This document shows positions 1 through 9,925 of a stretch of 64,000 bases of DNA, piece after piece. The DNA comes from Terriglobia bacterium (GTDB lineage Bacteria; Acidobacteriota; Terriglobia; Terriglobales; Acidobacteriaceae), in the NCBI GenBank assembly GCA_020073165.1, contig JAIQFP010000002.1, positions 248,001 through 312,000 of the forward strand. The letters are read 5' to 3'. The position numbers and the translations under genes are program-made. The notes beneath the pieces are model-generated. The model did no database searches. It saw nothing but the letters and a program-made list of their open reading frames with translations, and was not told the origin of the DNA. Numbering within the stretch: position 1 is the first letter of the stretch; each line of letters opens with the position of its first letter.

Positions 1-1040
1 GACGCGATGTGATCGTTCTCGAACGCCGCGCCCACCTGGGCGGCAACGTTCACGATCACAAGCATCCCAGTGGTGTCCGCATCCACACTTACGGCCCGCA
101 CTACTTCCGTACCGGGTCGGAAGAAATCTGGGAGTTCGTTAACCGCTTCGCCTCCTTTTATAAGTACGAAGCTATCGTTAAGTCCCAGGTCGACGGCCGG
201 ATCGAAAACTGGCCTATCGCCGCCAGCTACATCCGCCGCTCTGTGGGCAAGGATTGGAAGCCGTCGTTCACCGGTACTCCCACCAACTTCGAAGAGGCTT
301 CGCTGGCCATGATGCCCGAACTGGTCTATCGCAAGTTCGTCAAGGGCTACAGCGAAAAACAGTGGGGCGTGAAAGCCACCGAACTGTCCGCCGATCTGGC
401 CCGCCGCTTCGATGTGCGCGAAGATGATGAGCCCCGCCTCATGCGCCACAAGTATCAGGGCATTCCCCGCGAGGGCTACGCGGAATTCACCAAGAGCATC
501 TTGTCCGGCATTCCTGTGGTGCTGCACTTCGATTATCTGAAGCACCGGGACCGCATCAAGGCGCGCAAGCTGCTGGTCTTCACCGGACCCATTGACGAGT
601 TCTTCGGCTACGACATGGGCCGGCTGCGTTACCGCGGTCAGCGCCGTGAGCATTCTTACCTGGCAGGCCACGACCTAGTACAACCCTGCGGCCAGGTCAA
701 CAACCCGGATGTCTCCAACGGCCCCTACATCCGCACCCTGGAATGGAAACACATGATGCCGCCCGAGGAGATTCCCCACATCAAGGGAACCGTGCTGACC
801 CGTGAATACACCTACACTCCGGAGAACCCCAACCACCAGGAGTACCCCTTCCCGGACCGGCAGAATCAGCAACTCTACCAGCAGTACCGGGCGCGGGCCG
901 AGGCCATCCCCGGCTTACTGGTGTGCGGACGCCTCGGGGAATACCGCTACTACGACATGGACCAGGCGATCGGACGCGCCATGATGCTGGCACGCCAACT
1001 GCTCGCGCAGGAACCGATGCGCGCCGCCTGTGCCGATTGA
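1..1040 (+). CDS. glf: UDP-galactopyranose mutase, 5'-truncated by window edge
   Basis: Converts UDP-galactopyranose to UDP-galactofuranose, the donor for galactofuranose in surface glycans; a cytoplasmic FAD enzyme. The reading frame is already open at base 3, so the true start and the Rossmann GxGxxG lie upstream; 345 codons are visible. What remains begins with the end of the FAD beta-alpha-beta fold (VIVLERRAHLGGN) followed by the family hallmark HTYGPHYFRT. The conserved C-terminal part (GRLGEYRYYDMDQAIGRA) is intact. Sugar-transferase and sulfotransferase genes follow on the same strand and galE lies 14 kb on, which fits a role in polysaccharide synthesis. A related FAD-dependent amine-oxidase-like protein is the only alternative considered. 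Confidence 0.88.
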   Translation, partial: RDVIVLERRAHLGGNVHDHKHPSGVRIHTYGPHYFRTGSEEIWEFVNRFASFYKYEAIVKSQVDGRIENWPIAASYIRRSVGKDWKPSFTGTPTNFEEASLAMMPELVYRKFVKGYSEKQWGVKATELSADLARRFDVREDDEPRLMRHKYQGIPREGYAEFTKSILSGIPVVLHFDYLKHRDRIKARKLLVFTGPIDEFFGYDMGRLRYRGQRREHSYLAGHDLVQPCGQVNNPDVSNGPYIRTLEWKHMMPPEEIPHIKGTVLTREYTYTPENPNHQEYPFPDRQNQQLYQQYRARAEAIPGLLVCGRLGEYRYYDMDQAIGRAMMLARQLLAQEPMRAACAD

Positions 1041-1174
1041 AGTGTCTGCCCCGCGTACACAGTATGAATTTGTGCATGTGATGTCTTGATGGTCGCGGCT
1101 CTCGTGAGAGGACAGGAGCAGCGGCTGAACGTCAGGCCTGTTGAACAAATTTGTCTGATGGGGACCAAGGGATC

Positions 1175-1960
1175 ATGGCCATTGAACCGATGAAAACCGC
1201 AGCACCGGACAGTGCCGTTGCGAACTCCGGTTCGGAGTACTTCTACTCAACCGCTTCGGTCATTGAAAGTGACCGCTATCGCTGGTTCATGCAAGACCTC
1301 GACCGGGTCGAGGCCCAACTGCGCCACAAGTTCGAGAACGACGCCTGGACTGGCATTCAGCTGGCGATCAAGCGGCTCATCGACATCGTCGGCAGCTTTT
1401 GCCTGATCGTTCTGCTCACCCCCGTGTTTTTGCTTACTTCCTTGGCGGTGCGCCTGACCTCGCCCGGCCCCATTATGTTCAGCCATAAGCGCTGGGCGCT
1501 GCATCAGGGCCACTTCATCTGCCTGAAGTTCCGCTCCATGCGGACCGATCAGCAAAAGATCATGAACACCGCGGAAGTTCAGGAAATGCAGAAGACCGGC
1601 GTCCTGCTCAAGTTAAAGAAAGATCCGCGCCTGACTCCCATCGGCTCCTTCATCCGCAAGACCAGCATCGACGAATTGCCCCAGCTCTTCAATGTGCTCA
1701 AAGGCGACATGAGCCTGGTCGGTCCCCGTCCCCTGGTTTTGCACATGATGCAGCCCTATCCCAAGGTCCGGCGTGTACGCTGCATGATGCGCCCGGGGAT
1801 CAGCGGCCTGTGGCAGATTCGCGATCGTGAGAACAACACCAGCGTGATCGGCATGATGCCGCACGACATCGAATATCTGCTCAACTTCAATCTCTGGCTC
1901 GACATCAGGATTTTGCTCTCGACCCTGCCCGCGGTGTTGTGGGGCACGGGCGCTTGCTGA
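1175..1960 (+). CDS. Single-membrane-span polyprenyl-phosphate sugar-phosphate transferase
   Basis: Bacterial sugar transferase (WcaJ/PglC C-terminal family). It moves a sugar-1-phosphate onto undecaprenyl phosphate to start a repeat unit at the inner membrane. The 261-aa product has about 75 residues of unassigned N-terminus, one hydrophobic segment ([21 protein letters not shown]), then the family motifs [34 protein letters not shown] and [13 protein letters not shown]. It lacks the four-helix N-terminal domain of full-length WcaJ/WbaP, so it is the minimal type. The ATG at 1175 has AAGGG 4 bases upstream and is preferred to the in-frame TTG at 1151. It sits between glf and a sulfotransferase, as expected in an exopolysaccharide locus. 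Confidence 0.9.
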   Translation: MAIEPMKTAAPDSAVANSGSEYFYSTASVIESDRYRWFMQDLDRVEAQLRHKFENDAWTGIQLAIKRLIDIVGSFCLIVLLTPVFLLTSLAVRLTSPGPIMFSHKRWALHQGHFICLKFRSMRTDQQKIMNTAEVQEMQKTGVLLKLKKDPRLTPIGSFIRKTSIDELPQLFNVLKGDMSLVGPRPLVLHMMQPYPKVRRVRCMMRPGISGLWQIRDRENNTSVIGMMPHDIEYLLNFNLWLDIRILLSTLPAVLWGTGAC

Positions 1961-1993
1961 AGTGAACCCGAAACCGGGCCTCGGAGCTCTTTG

Positions 1994-2851
1994 ATGCCTT
2001 CCACCTATCGCAAAATTCGCCACAAAGCTTCAAAGACGTTTTTGCGCGCCCCCATCATCTGGATGCGCCATCGCGGCATCGATCGCAATGACGTCATGGT
2101 CGCCTCCTATCCCCGTTCAGGCAACACCTGGTTGCGCTTCCTGCTGACCAGGATCCTGACCGGCAAGTCCGCCGGCTTCGACAACGTCAACAGCGTCATC
2201 GCCGAGATCGGAATTCACAAAGATGCGCTTCCCCTGCTGCCCGGGGAAGGCCGCCTGATCAAGACCCACGAACTCTACCGTCCCACTTACAAGCGTGCCA
2301 TTTACCTCATCCGCGATGTGCGTGACGTCCTGCTTTCCCAGTACTCCCGTGAGAACGAGCTTGGCCTGGTCTGGTGGGGGAATTTCGACAGCTACATCAA
2401 GGCTTTTCTGGATGGCACCATCAACGGTTTCGGCCCCTGGCAGGAGCATATCCCGCTGTGGCTCGATTCCCCCCTGGCCAAACGTGGTGACGTGCTGGCG
2501 GTGAAGTTTGCCGACATGCGCCGCAACACCCAGGAGACCCTGGAACGCATCGTGGACTTCCTCGGCCTTGAGGTGCAATCCAGGGTGATTGCCGAAGCCA
2601 TCGCCGACAACACGGTCGAGAAAATGCGCGCCCGCGAAGAGCGCTCGCAGAAACTGCACAAGAGCACTCGCGAGGAAGGCCGCTTCGTCCGCAAGGGGGC
2701 CATCATGGGCTGGCGCGAGAAGTTCACCGAACCCCAACTGGAACTTATCGAGCAGTACGCCGGAGAAACCATGGCGCGCATGGGATTCCCCAGTTGGAAA
2801 ACCGTACTAAGAAAAGACGCCGAACCCGAGCTCACCGGCGCCAATGCGTAA
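1994..2851 (+). CDS. PAPS-dependent sulfotransferase
   Basis: Sulfotransferase-domain protein (285 aa), likely cytoplasmic, transferring sulfate from PAPS to a hydroxyl group. The 5'-phosphosulfate loop is visible as SYPRSGNTWLRFLLTRIL near residue 35, and the 3'-phosphate site as IRDVRDVLLSQYSREN near residue 100. Near the C-terminus GRFVRKGAIMGWREKFTEPQ matches the conserved RKGxxGDWKNxFT block. The start is the ATG at 1994 with GGAG 7 bases upstream, 3 bases inside the longest frame. Its position directly after the glycan-initiating transferase suggests a glycan or lipid-linked sugar substrate; this is inference. The substrate cannot be read from sequence. Confidence 0.88.
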   Translation: MPSTYRKIRHKASKTFLRAPIIWMRHRGIDRNDVMVASYPRSGNTWLRFLLTRILTGKSAGFDNVNSVIAEIGIHKDALPLLPGEGRLIKTHELYRPTYKRAIYLIRDVRDVLLSQYSRENELGLVWWGNFDSYIKAFLDGTINGFGPWQEHIPLWLDSPLAKRGDVLAVKFADMRRNTQETLERIVDFLGLEVQSRVIAEAIADNTVEKMRAREERSQKLHKSTREEGRFVRKGAIMGWREKFTEPQLELIEQYAGETMARMGFPSWKTVLRKDAEPELTGANA

Positions 2852-2855
2852 CTCG

Positions 2856-2922
2856 CCACGGAGACATAGAGTCACTGAGAAACCGGTTCTTTCGTTTTTT
2901 CCGTGCCTCTGCGCCTACGTGG
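2856..2922. repeat. Imperfect inverted repeat between sulfotransferase and SGNH genes
   Basis: Left arm from 2856 (CCACGGAGACATAGAGTCAC) and right arm ending at 2922 (reverse complement CCACGTAGGCGCAGAGGCAC) pair with several mismatches around a short loop. It fills nearly all of the 89-base gap between the two genes. It looks like a dispersed intergenic hairpin rather than a clean terminator, since the T run lies inside the structure. Confidence 0.6.
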
Positions 2923-2940
2923 TGAAAAGGTTTTCTCAGA

Positions 2941-4245
2941 ATGCTTGACACTGAACTGAAGGCCCCGGAACAGCACGCCATGGTGTCCCCGCCCCAGCAG
3001 TCCGCCTCGCGCCTGCCCTTTGCCTTGTTCGTGCTCTCCATCCTGGTGGTGGTTTTCAATCGCGCCTACATCCGCAATATCCACTACGACTGGCTGAATC
3101 TCATCCCTGTGCTGGCCACTCTTTACATTGGCTATGCGGTGGTGGCATTGAACAAAACGTGCGGCCATATCAGCTACGTCGCGCGCTGCCTCTCGGAAGA
3201 CGAGACTGTCCGTAAGCCCTTCGGATCTTTTCTCTTTTCGCCCTACTTCCGTTCCATGCTGCTGATGGTGCTGCTGCTGGTTGCGGCCGAGTTCGGTTTG
3301 CGCTGTGTCAGCTACAACCGCGCCCTGCTCTATGAGCGCCAGGGAGATCTGCTCTTTACCCCTGTGCCCAACCAGGAATACGTCGAGAAGATTTCCCTGA
3401 CCCACTCTCAGATCAATGATCTCGGCCTGCGCGGTGGGCCGGTTGACACAACCGGCAAGCAGATCGTGCTTTGCCTGGGGGACTCCGTAACCTACGGGTA
3501 CGGCGTCGATGACAATCACACCTATCCAGCCGAACTGCAGCGTGCCCTTGACCGTGCGTATCCCGGCCGCTTCGCGGTGCTGAACGGCGGTGTCGACGCC
3601 TATCCCATACCTTTCATGCGGCAAAAGTTCCTCTATCTGTGGAACCGCGGCGTCCGTCCCGACCTCGTCATCGTCGGCTATAGCTTTAACGAGGGCGGGC
3701 TCGGTGCTCTAGTGAGCGGCGATGCGCAACTGAAAGACAAATTTGCTGCCGCCGTGCGCTTCAAGAACCAGGTACGCAGCTTCGCGCTCTACAACCTCAT
3801 CGTGGAGAACTGGGCCCGCGCTTCTTACAACCGCATGAAGAAGTACATGGTTCCGGGCACCAACTTCCGCACCCTGTCAAAGGAAGATGTGGAAACCCGC
3901 TACCAGAAATCCATGCAGGACTTCTCCGACGACCTGGCCGCCCACCATGTGAAAACCGTGTTCCTGCTGTTTACGGGTTTTGACGGCCGCACCGGCGTCT
4001 ATGACAACAAGGGGCCATTCCAGGTCCAGTTCGGTGGCTTTGCCGAGCAGCATGGAATCCCCTTGCTGCGCAGCAGCCAGTTGTTGATGGGCCAGCCGTC
4101 CTCGACCTCCGAGATCCAGAAGTTTTTCCTCGATCAGTGCCACATGAATGAGGCGGGCACGCAGACCGTCGGCCAAGCTGTGGCCGGATTTCTGCCCTCG
4201 ATCCTGGAAAAGCCGTCCTTAAGCACCGTTTCCGGAAACCAATAG
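2941..4245 (+). CDS. Membrane-anchored SGNH/GDSL hydrolase
   Basis: 434-aa protein with three hydrophobic segments in the first 125 residues (about 22-41, 50-70 and 97-118) followed by an SGNH-hydrolase domain, probably periplasmic. Block I is LCLGDSVTYGYGV near residue 180, carrying the nucleophile Ser. The C-terminal catalytic pair is DQCHMNEAG near residue 398. SGNH enzymes of this layout add or remove acyl groups on polysaccharides or lipids. The position among glycan genes favours O-acyl editing of the same surface polymer, but esterase and acyltransferase roles cannot be separated here. The next gene starts 45 bases after the stop, so co-transcription is likely. Confidence 0.8.
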   Translation: MLDTELKAPEQHAMVSPPQQSASRLPFALFVLSILVVVFNRAYIRNIHYDWLNLIPVLATLYIGYAVVALNKTCGHISYVARCLSEDETVRKPFGSFLFSPYFRSMLLMVLLLVAAEFGLRCVSYNRALLYERQGDLLFTPVPNQEYVEKISLTHSQINDLGLRGGPVDTTGKQIVLCLGDSVTYGYGVDDNHTYPAELQRALDRAYPGRFAVLNGGVDAYPIPFMRQKFLYLWNRGVRPDLVIVGYSFNEGGLGALVSGDAQLKDKFAAAVRFKNQVRSFALYNLIVENWARASYNRMKKYMVPGTNFRTLSKEDVETRYQKSMQDFSDDLAAHHVKTVFLLFTGFDGRTGVYDNKGPFQVQFGGFAEQHGIPLLRSSQLLMGQPSSTSEIQKFFLDQCHMNEAGTQTVGQAVAGFLPSILEKPSLSTVSGNQ

Positions 4246-4290
4246 ACAAAACCAACCATCATGCCAAGACCACGCACGGGAGATGTCGTT

Positions 4291-7200
4291 ATGCAGTGTT
4301 CGACTCCAGTCCATTTTCTTCCCTCTCGGGTTGCCCATTCCGTTGTCCGCATCGGCCTGCTCGCCGTATGCATTGCCATGGCAATGGGGGCACTCGGCCA
4401 GTCCGCCTGGGCCCAGCAGAGCCGCCCTGCCGCCAGGCAGCAGACTTTTCCCATCACCCACATCGTCTTCATGATTAAGGAGAACCGGTCCTTCGACAAT
4501 ATTTTCGGGACTTTCCCTGGGGCCAACGGCGCTACCAGCGGCAAGATCTCGACCGGCCAAGTCCTCCAGTTGCAGCACGCTCCCGATGTGACGCCGCGCG
4601 ATTTTTGCCACACCTGGAATTGCAACATCGTGGCCTTTGATGGTGGCCGCATGGACAAGTGGGACCTTACCGTGGGCGACGCCACCTTCGCCTGCAATCT
4701 CAATGGCGACTACGCCTGCTACTCCCAGTACCAGCAGCAGGACATCCCCAATTACTTCACCTACGCCAGCACCTTTACGCTGGCCGACATGTATTTCTCC
4801 TCCATTCACGGTACCAGTAATCCCAACCACATCTACACGGTTGCCGCCACTTCCAATGGCGTGATCGGCCAGGCCCACCTGCAAGGCAGCAGCCTAACGG
4901 GCGAGGCCGGTTGCATGTCCGATCCCGGTTCCAGTGTGAACGTGATCGCGGCCAATGGCGACGTCACCGGCCCCTTCCCCTGCTTCGATTTCACCTCCCT
5001 GGTGGACAGCCTCGATGATGCCGGGGTCTCCTGGGCCTATTACACACCGAGCGGCAGCTCGTACAACCCCCTGGAGGAAATCAATCACATTCGTAACAAC
5101 CCAGGGGAGTGGAATTCGCATATCAAGGAGGAACACCAGTTCGTCCAGGATGCGCAATCGGGTAATCTGCCGGCCGTCACCTGGCTGGTGACCGACGACA
5201 ACTTCAGCGAGCATCCCCCGAACAGCGTCTGCAACGGAGAAAACTGGGATGTGCAGCAGCTCAACGCCATCATGGCCGGAGATTGGTTGCATACCGCCGT
5301 CTTCCTGCTTTGGGACGACAGTGGCGGTCTCTACGACCACGTAGCTCCGCCGGTCCTTGATCAGTTCGGTCCTGGACCACGCGTGCCGCTCGTCATCATC
5401 TCGCCCTATGCGCTCCCCAACCACATCTCCAGTACCCTGTACGAACATTCCTCGTTGCTCAAGTTTGCCGAGACCATCTTCGGCCTGCCCGCGATCCATG
5501 AGCGGGATGCAAACCCGCTAATCGGCGACATGACCGATGCTTTCGATTTCGGCCAGACGCCGCTGCCGCCGCTCTCCCTGGCGACGCACTCTTGCTCTCC
5601 GGCGTCACAGACCTCGCTCAACTTCCCGTCTCAGGCTGTAGGAACTACCAGCGCGGCCAAGACGGTCACCGTCTCGAACTTCAGTGCGGCCACTCTGACC
5701 ATCAACAGCATTACCACCGGCAGCCCCGAATTCCTCCAGACCAACACCTGCTCCATTCCCCTTCAGGGGTTCACCGGCACGGGCAAGATTCACACCTGCA
5801 CCATCAACGTGACCTTTAAGCCCAACGCCACGGGCAACCGGGCGGCCACACTCACCATCGCCGACACCGATGCCTCCAGCCCTCAGCTGGTCGCGCTCAC
5901 GGGAGTTGGCAGCAAGGTCAGCATCACCCCCAGTCTCTTGAGTTTCGGTACACTGCCAATTCTTTCCACCAAGGTGATGACCTCCACCTTGAAGAACCTG
6001 GGCACCTCAACCCTCTCCATCTCGAACATTGCCGCATCCGGGGATTACACCCAGACCAACAACTGTGGCAGCAGCCTTGGTGGCGGCGCCAGTTGCACGC
6101 TCACGGTCACCTTCAGGCCGACGGTGGACGGCGTGCGATACGGCACCATGGCCATAACGGACAGCGACGGCAGCAGTCCGCAAGTGCTCAACTTGACGGG
6201 CCTCGGCTCGGCACTCACCATCTCCCCTGCCAGTCTGAGCTTCCCCACCATCAGCCTGGGCAACACCAGCGCGCCCAAGACGGTGACCCTTACCAACAAC
6301 GGCGGCACTTCCCTGGCCATCACTAACATCACGACCCAAGGCACCTTGCAGCAGACCGAGTCCGATTTCTCGCAGACCAACACTTGTGGCAGCAACCTCG
6401 GAGCCGGCGCCAGCTGCAGCGTCAGAGTCAGCTTCACCCCGACCGAAACCGGCTCTCGCCTGGGAGACTTGGTCTTCTTTGATTCCGAGGACGGCACCAG
6501 CCCGCAGAGCATACCGCTAACAGGCGTAGGCTCGTCCAATCCGACACCTTGGATCAGCGATCCGTTGGTGCCCACCCGTGCCGCCCCGGGAGGAGCCAGC
6601 TTCACGCTTGCGGTCAACGGCTCTGGATTCGTTTCTGGCGCTACGGTGAACTGGAACGCAGTTCCCCTGGCAACCACATTCGTCAGTGCTTCCACCTTGA
6701 CCGCCACCGTACCTGCGTCCGATATCGCAACTGCAGGGACAGCTTTCATCACGGTGACCAACCCGACTCCCGGAGGTGGCATCTCCAATGTCGCTCTCTT
6801 CCATGTCACCTCAGGTGGCACGCCGGGCACTCTGATCAAGACGGACTTTGCCACTGGCACCGCTCCTTTGGGGATTGCCAGAGGCGACTTCAACGGGGAC
6901 GGCATCCTCGACCTGGCGGTGGTGAATAGCGCAAGCAACACCGTCTCGATCTTGACGGGCAGCGGTACTGGCACCTTTACCCTCAAGTCCACTCCGGCCA
7001 CCGGCATCGCCCCCACTGCCGTCGCGACCGGCGATTTCAACAACGACGGCAAGCTCGACTTGGCGGTCACCTTCCTGGGAAGCTCAACCTCGGTTCCACC
7101 GGTCCTGCCCGCCGTCTCTATCCTGCTGGGTAACGGGGATGGAACTTTCACGCCAGCGGCCGGAGCTGCCCCACAGGTCGGCGACGGCCCCGTGGCGGTC

Positions 7201-8529
7201 GCTGCGGCTGACTTCCACATGAACAGCCGGCTCAACCTTGTGACCGCCAACAATATTGAGAATCTGGGCTCCGTCCTCGAAGGGCTTGGCGATGGCACCT
7301 TCAACACCGATGCCACCGGCCCCAACACCAGCATCGGCCCCATCGCCGTTACGGTCGGCGATTTCAACGGCGACGGCAATCTCGACGTCGCCGTCGCCAA
7401 CAATCTCGACAACACCTTTTCCATCTTGCCCGGCAACGGGGATGGAACCTTCACCTGGACTGCCGACATCGCCACCGGTCAAGGCCCGAGCGCGCTTGCA
7501 GCCGCCGACTTCACTGGGGACGGCAAGCTTGATTTGGCCGTTGCCAACAAGGCCGCCAACAACGTCTCAATCTTTACCGGGGTTGGTGATGGGACCTTCA
7601 CTCTCAAGTCCTCCTTCGCCACCGGGACCGGACCGAACGCGGTTACGTTTGGCGACTTCAACGGAGATGGCAAACTTGATTTGGCTACCGCCAACTCCGT
7701 TGCCAACACCGTTTCCATCCTGTTGGGGAATGGGGACGGCACATTCCAGAGTAATGCCGATTCTCCCACCAGCTCGACGCCGGCTGGCATCGTCGCGGGA
7801 GACTTCAACCAGGATGGCAGACTCGATCTGGCTGTGACCAACACCGCGTCGAATACCGTTTCCATCTTGCTGCAGCCTGGATCTGGCAGCCCCGTAGTCT
7901 CGCTGTCACCAACCAGCCTGAACTTCCCCACTCAACTCGTGAACACAACCAGCGCCGGCCAGACTGTCACCCTGACCAACACCGGAACCGCGACGCTGCT
8001 GATCACCAGCATTGCGATTGGCGGCACCAACGCCGCGGACTTCACCCAGACCGGCACTACCTGCGGAGGATCCGTCAATCCGGGCGCCAGCTGCACCGTC
8101 ACCGTGGCGTTCGCGCCGAAGGCCCGGGGCACTCGCAGCGCCAGCCTGAACTTCACGGACAATGCCCCCAACAGCCCGCAGGCTGTGCCGTTGACCGGTA
8201 CGGGTACAGTGGTGAAACTGGTACCACCCAGCCTCGGCTTCGGCAACCAACAGGTCGGCACCCAGAGTCCTCCGCAAAGCGTGACGCTGACGAACACCGG
8301 AGGCCAACCGCTGAACATCACCAGCATCAATCTCACCGGTGCCAACCGTGGTGACTTCGGCAAGGGCACGACTTGCAGCACCACCACGGCCCTGGCCGCA
8401 GGCGCAAGCTGTAAAATAAAGGTGTCATTCAAACCCACAGCCACCGGAGCCAGGTCTGCTTCCGTCAGCATCAGCGACGACGGCGGCGGCAGCCCGCAAC
8501 TTGTGCCTCTCTCTGGAAACGGCACCTAG
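4291..8529 (+). CDS. Secreted phosphoesterase fused to anchor-D, TIG and seven-bladed FG-GAP propeller modules
   Basis: 1412-aa exported protein. The signal peptide ends near AWA-QQ. Residues about 45-430 form a phospholipase C/acid phosphatase-type phosphoesterase of the alkaline phosphatase superfamily: [23 protein letters not shown], and the metal-binding block [14 protein letters not shown]. Three choice-of-anchor D Ig-like domains follow (about 430-740), then an IPT/TIG domain (about 745-840), seven FG-GAP/VCBS repeats (about 850-1195, DxNxDGxxD-type calcium loops) and two more anchor-D domains. It likely hydrolyses phosphodiesters or phosphomonoesters outside the cell while the repeats hold it to a surface polymer; the holding role is inference. 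The ATG at 4291 has GGGAG 8 bases upstream and is chosen over the ATG at 4261. The third repeat has a degenerate calcium loop ([10 protein letters not shown]). Confidence 0.88.
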   Translation: MQCSTPVHFLPSRVAHSVVRIGLLAVCIAMAMGALGQSAWAQQSRPAARQQTFPITHIVFMIKENRSFDNIFGTFPGANGATSGKISTGQVLQLQHAPDVTPRDFCHTWNCNIVAFDGGRMDKWDLTVGDATFACNLNGDYACYSQYQQQDIPNYFTYASTFTLADMYFSSIHGTSNPNHIYTVAATSNGVIGQAHLQGSSLTGEAGCMSDPGSSVNVIAANGDVTGPFPCFDFTSLVDSLDDAGVSWAYYTPSGSSYNPLEEINHIRNNPGEWNSHIKEEHQFVQDAQSGNLPAVTWLVTDDNFSEHPPNSVCNGENWDVQQLNAIMAGDWLHTAVFLLWDDSGGLYDHVAPPVLDQFGPGPRVPLVIISPYALPNHISSTLYEHSSLLKFAETIFGLPAIHERDANPLIGDMTDAFDFGQTPLPPLSLATHSCSPASQTSLNFPSQAVGTTSAAKTVTVSNFSAATLTINSITTGSPEFLQTNTCSIPLQGFTGTGKIHTCTINVTFKPNATGNRAATLTIADTDASSPQLVALTGVGSKVSITPSLLSFGTLPILSTKVMTSTLKNLGTSTLSISNIAASGDYTQTNNCGSSLGGGASCTLTVTFRPTVDGVRYGTMAITDSDGSSPQVLNLTGLGSALTISPASLSFPTISLGNTSAPKTVTLTNNGGTSLAITNITTQGTLQQTESDFSQTNTCGSNLGAGASCSVRVSFTPTETGSRLGDLVFFDSEDGTSPQSIPLTGVGSSNPTPWISDPLVPTRAAPGGASFTLAVNGSGFVSGATVNWNAVPLATTFVSASTLTATVPASDIATAGTAFITVTNPTPGGGISNVALFHVTSGGTPGTLIKTDFATGTAPLGIARGDFNGDGILDLAVVNSASNTVSILTGSGTGTFTLKSTPATGIAPTAVATGDFNNDGKLDLAVTFLGSSTSVPPVLPAVSILLGNGDGTFTPAAGAAPQVGDGPVAVAAADFHMNSRLNLVTANNIENLGSVLEGLGDGTFNTDATGPNTSIGPIAVTVGDFNGDGNLDVAVANNLDNTFSILPGNGDGTFTWTADIATGQGPSALAAADFTGDGKLDLAVANKAANNVSIFTGVGDGTFTLKSSFATGTGPNAVTFGDFNGDGKLDLATANSVANTVSILLGNGDGTFQSNADSPTSSTPAGIVAGDFNQDGRLDLAVTNTASNTVSILLQPGSGSPVVSLSPTSLNFPTQLVNTTSAGQTVTLTNTGTATLLITSIAIGGTNAADFTQTGTTCGGSVNPGASCTVTVAFAPKARGTRSASLNFTDNAPNSPQAVPLTGTGTVVKLVPPSLGFGNQQVGTQSPPQSVTLTNTGGQPLNITSINLTGANRGDFGKGTTCSTTTALAAGASCKIKVSFKPTATGARSASVSISDDGGGSPQLVPLSGNGT

Positions 8530-8540
8530 TAGGATTAAGG

Positions 8541-9302
8541 ATGTTGGAACCCAAGGCGAATCGAAAGCCCAGGCGGCAGGTCTTGCTGCTGCCTGGGCTA
8601 CTTCTGGGCTTGGCTTTCGCGGGGATCGCGTCGCCGGCCCGGGCGCAGGAACCCTACGCTACCGAACCCATCGCCGCCAAAGCTTCGGTTTACCTGCCGC
8701 AATCGCTGGTGGACGGCCTGGATCCCAACGGCTTGCGGCTGACCATTCCGGTCAACGGCCTGAAAACTACCGTTTGTGAACTCTGGCTGGCCAAGACGGT
8801 TTCCACCCACGAGAGTTCACCAGGCCCCGGAATTCTCTACGGCAATCTGAAGGTCGGGGAGTTCGTCGGGGTCATTCACTATGTTCCAGAAAGCAGTGAG
8901 GACATCCGGGAAGATTTTCGCGACCAGAAACTGCGTGCCGGCTATTACACCATGCGCTACGCCCAGATGCCCGAGGACAAGGCCCACAAGGACGTGAATC
9001 CTTACCGCGACTTTGTCCTGCTTAGTCCGGTCAGCGTGGACCGTGACCCCGCTGCCGTCCCCGGCATGGATGAACTGCTGCGTTTGAGCCGTTTCGCCTC
9101 GCGCACCCGCCACCCCGCGGTCATGAGTCTGGTGCCGGTTGACCCCAGCCAAAAGCAGTCCCCCGCGTTGCGTACCGATGACGCGGGCACGTGCATCTTG
9201 CAGGTCAAGCTGCACGCTCAACCAGACACGGGTGGCTCGTCACAGGATCTCTCGCTGGCCATGATTCTGGTTACCCCGGTAAAGGAGACGGGAGAGTCGT
9301 AG
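8541..9302 (+). CDS. Exported protein of unknown function
   Basis: 253 aa with a signal peptide (LLLPGLLLGLAFAGIASPARA, cleavage near ARA-QE). The mature part has no motif I recognise. It contains GILYGNLKVGEFVGVIHY and KLRAGYYTMRYAQMPEDKAHKDVNPYRDFVLL, a compact beta-rich layout with a single cysteine in the middle and one near the end. It starts 11 bases after the stop of the phosphoesterase-propeller gene, with AGGA 6 bases before the ATG, so the two are probably co-transcribed. A candidate Rho-independent terminator lies about 110 bases downstream. Confidence 0.75.
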   Translation: MLEPKANRKPRRQVLLLPGLLLGLAFAGIASPARAQEPYATEPIAAKASVYLPQSLVDGLDPNGLRLTIPVNGLKTTVCELWLAKTVSTHESSPGPGILYGNLKVGEFVGVIHYVPESSEDIREDFRDQKLRAGYYTMRYAQMPEDKAHKDVNPYRDFVLLSPVSVDRDPAAVPGMDELLRLSRFASRTRHPAVMSLVPVDPSQKQSPALRTDDAGTCILQVKLHAQPDTGGSSQDLSLAMILVTPVKETGES

Positions 9303-9411
9303 CCGCGTAGCCCCGGCATCGTTATCGGAACTGATATAGGAGAGGCAGCCTGGCGGGGCATCGAGGGCACAAATTTATCCCCTATCAGCAACCGCCTTAT
9401 GACTATGGCCG

Positions 9412-9443
9412 CACAAGCCCTCGCTTGTGTCTTTCTTTTCTTA
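9412..9443 (+). terminator. Candidate Rho-independent terminator
   Basis: CACAAGC (9412-9418) and GCTTGTG (9423-9429) form a 7-bp stem around a 4-base loop, followed by the T-rich tract TCTTTCTTTTCTTA. It lies downstream of the exported unknown protein and would end that transcript. Confidence 0.55.
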
Positions 9444-9553
9444 TAGTTACTGATGCTCCTAAACGTCCTGCGTGGCAGCCAAATTGCCCCATTCTTGCCC
9501 ATTAGGGTGGCAGCTCCAATGTGGGTCTGTCCTGACTCTATTCGAGGATCGCT

Positions 9554-9817
9554 ATGAAAACCCAACCAGCCAATCACGAATCAACCCAACCCGGCATTTG
9601 GCCGGTCAAGGACAAACTCACGGTCTCTTGCCTGCGCTGCAACGCCGAGCTCACCGACTATCGGCCCACTCGGTTTACCTTTCTGCCCTACGGTATCAGC
9701 CGGGCCCACGCCATGGTGGTCTGCCCCAAGTGCGGACACGTGGAATTTCTCGCCAAGGAAAGTCTGCTGCTGCATGAACTCGATCCCATTGCCAGCGATG
9801 GTGGCGACGACGATTAA
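9554..9817 (+). CDS. Small zinc-ribbon-like protein with two CxxC knuckles
   Basis: 87 aa. Two pairs of cysteines, CLRC near residue 25 and CPKC near residue 56, could bind one zinc ion in a ribbon fold. Between them is DYRPTRFTFLPYGISRAHAM. There is no signal peptide, so it is probably cytoplasmic. GAGG stands about 7 bases before the ATG. It is isolated between the upstream terminator and a hairpin repeat at 9835, so it is probably its own transcription unit. No family is recognised with confidence and the function is unknown. Confidence 0.65.
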   Translation: MKTQPANHESTQPGIWPVKDKLTVSCLRCNAELTDYRPTRFTFLPYGISRAHAMVVCPKCGHVEFLAKESLLLHELDPIASDGGDDD

Positions 9818-9834
9818 CCTCCTCCAAACCTATT

Positions 9835-9870
9835 GCCGTAGAGACGCAGCTTACTGTGTCTCCGGTCTGG
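9835..9870. repeat. Short hairpin element, copy 1
   Basis: GAGACGCAGCTTACTGTGTCTC forms a hairpin (GAGACGCAG pairing with CTGTGTCTC, one G-T pair). A second copy at 29801-29835 has the core GAAACGCAGCTTGCTGCGTCTC. Both lie just after a stop codon in a short intergenic gap. Confidence 0.6.
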
Positions 9871-9925
9871 AGCCGTCGCACGCCCTGGACCCAACTCGGT
9901 CTCAAGCGCCTCGGTTACGCCCCCT

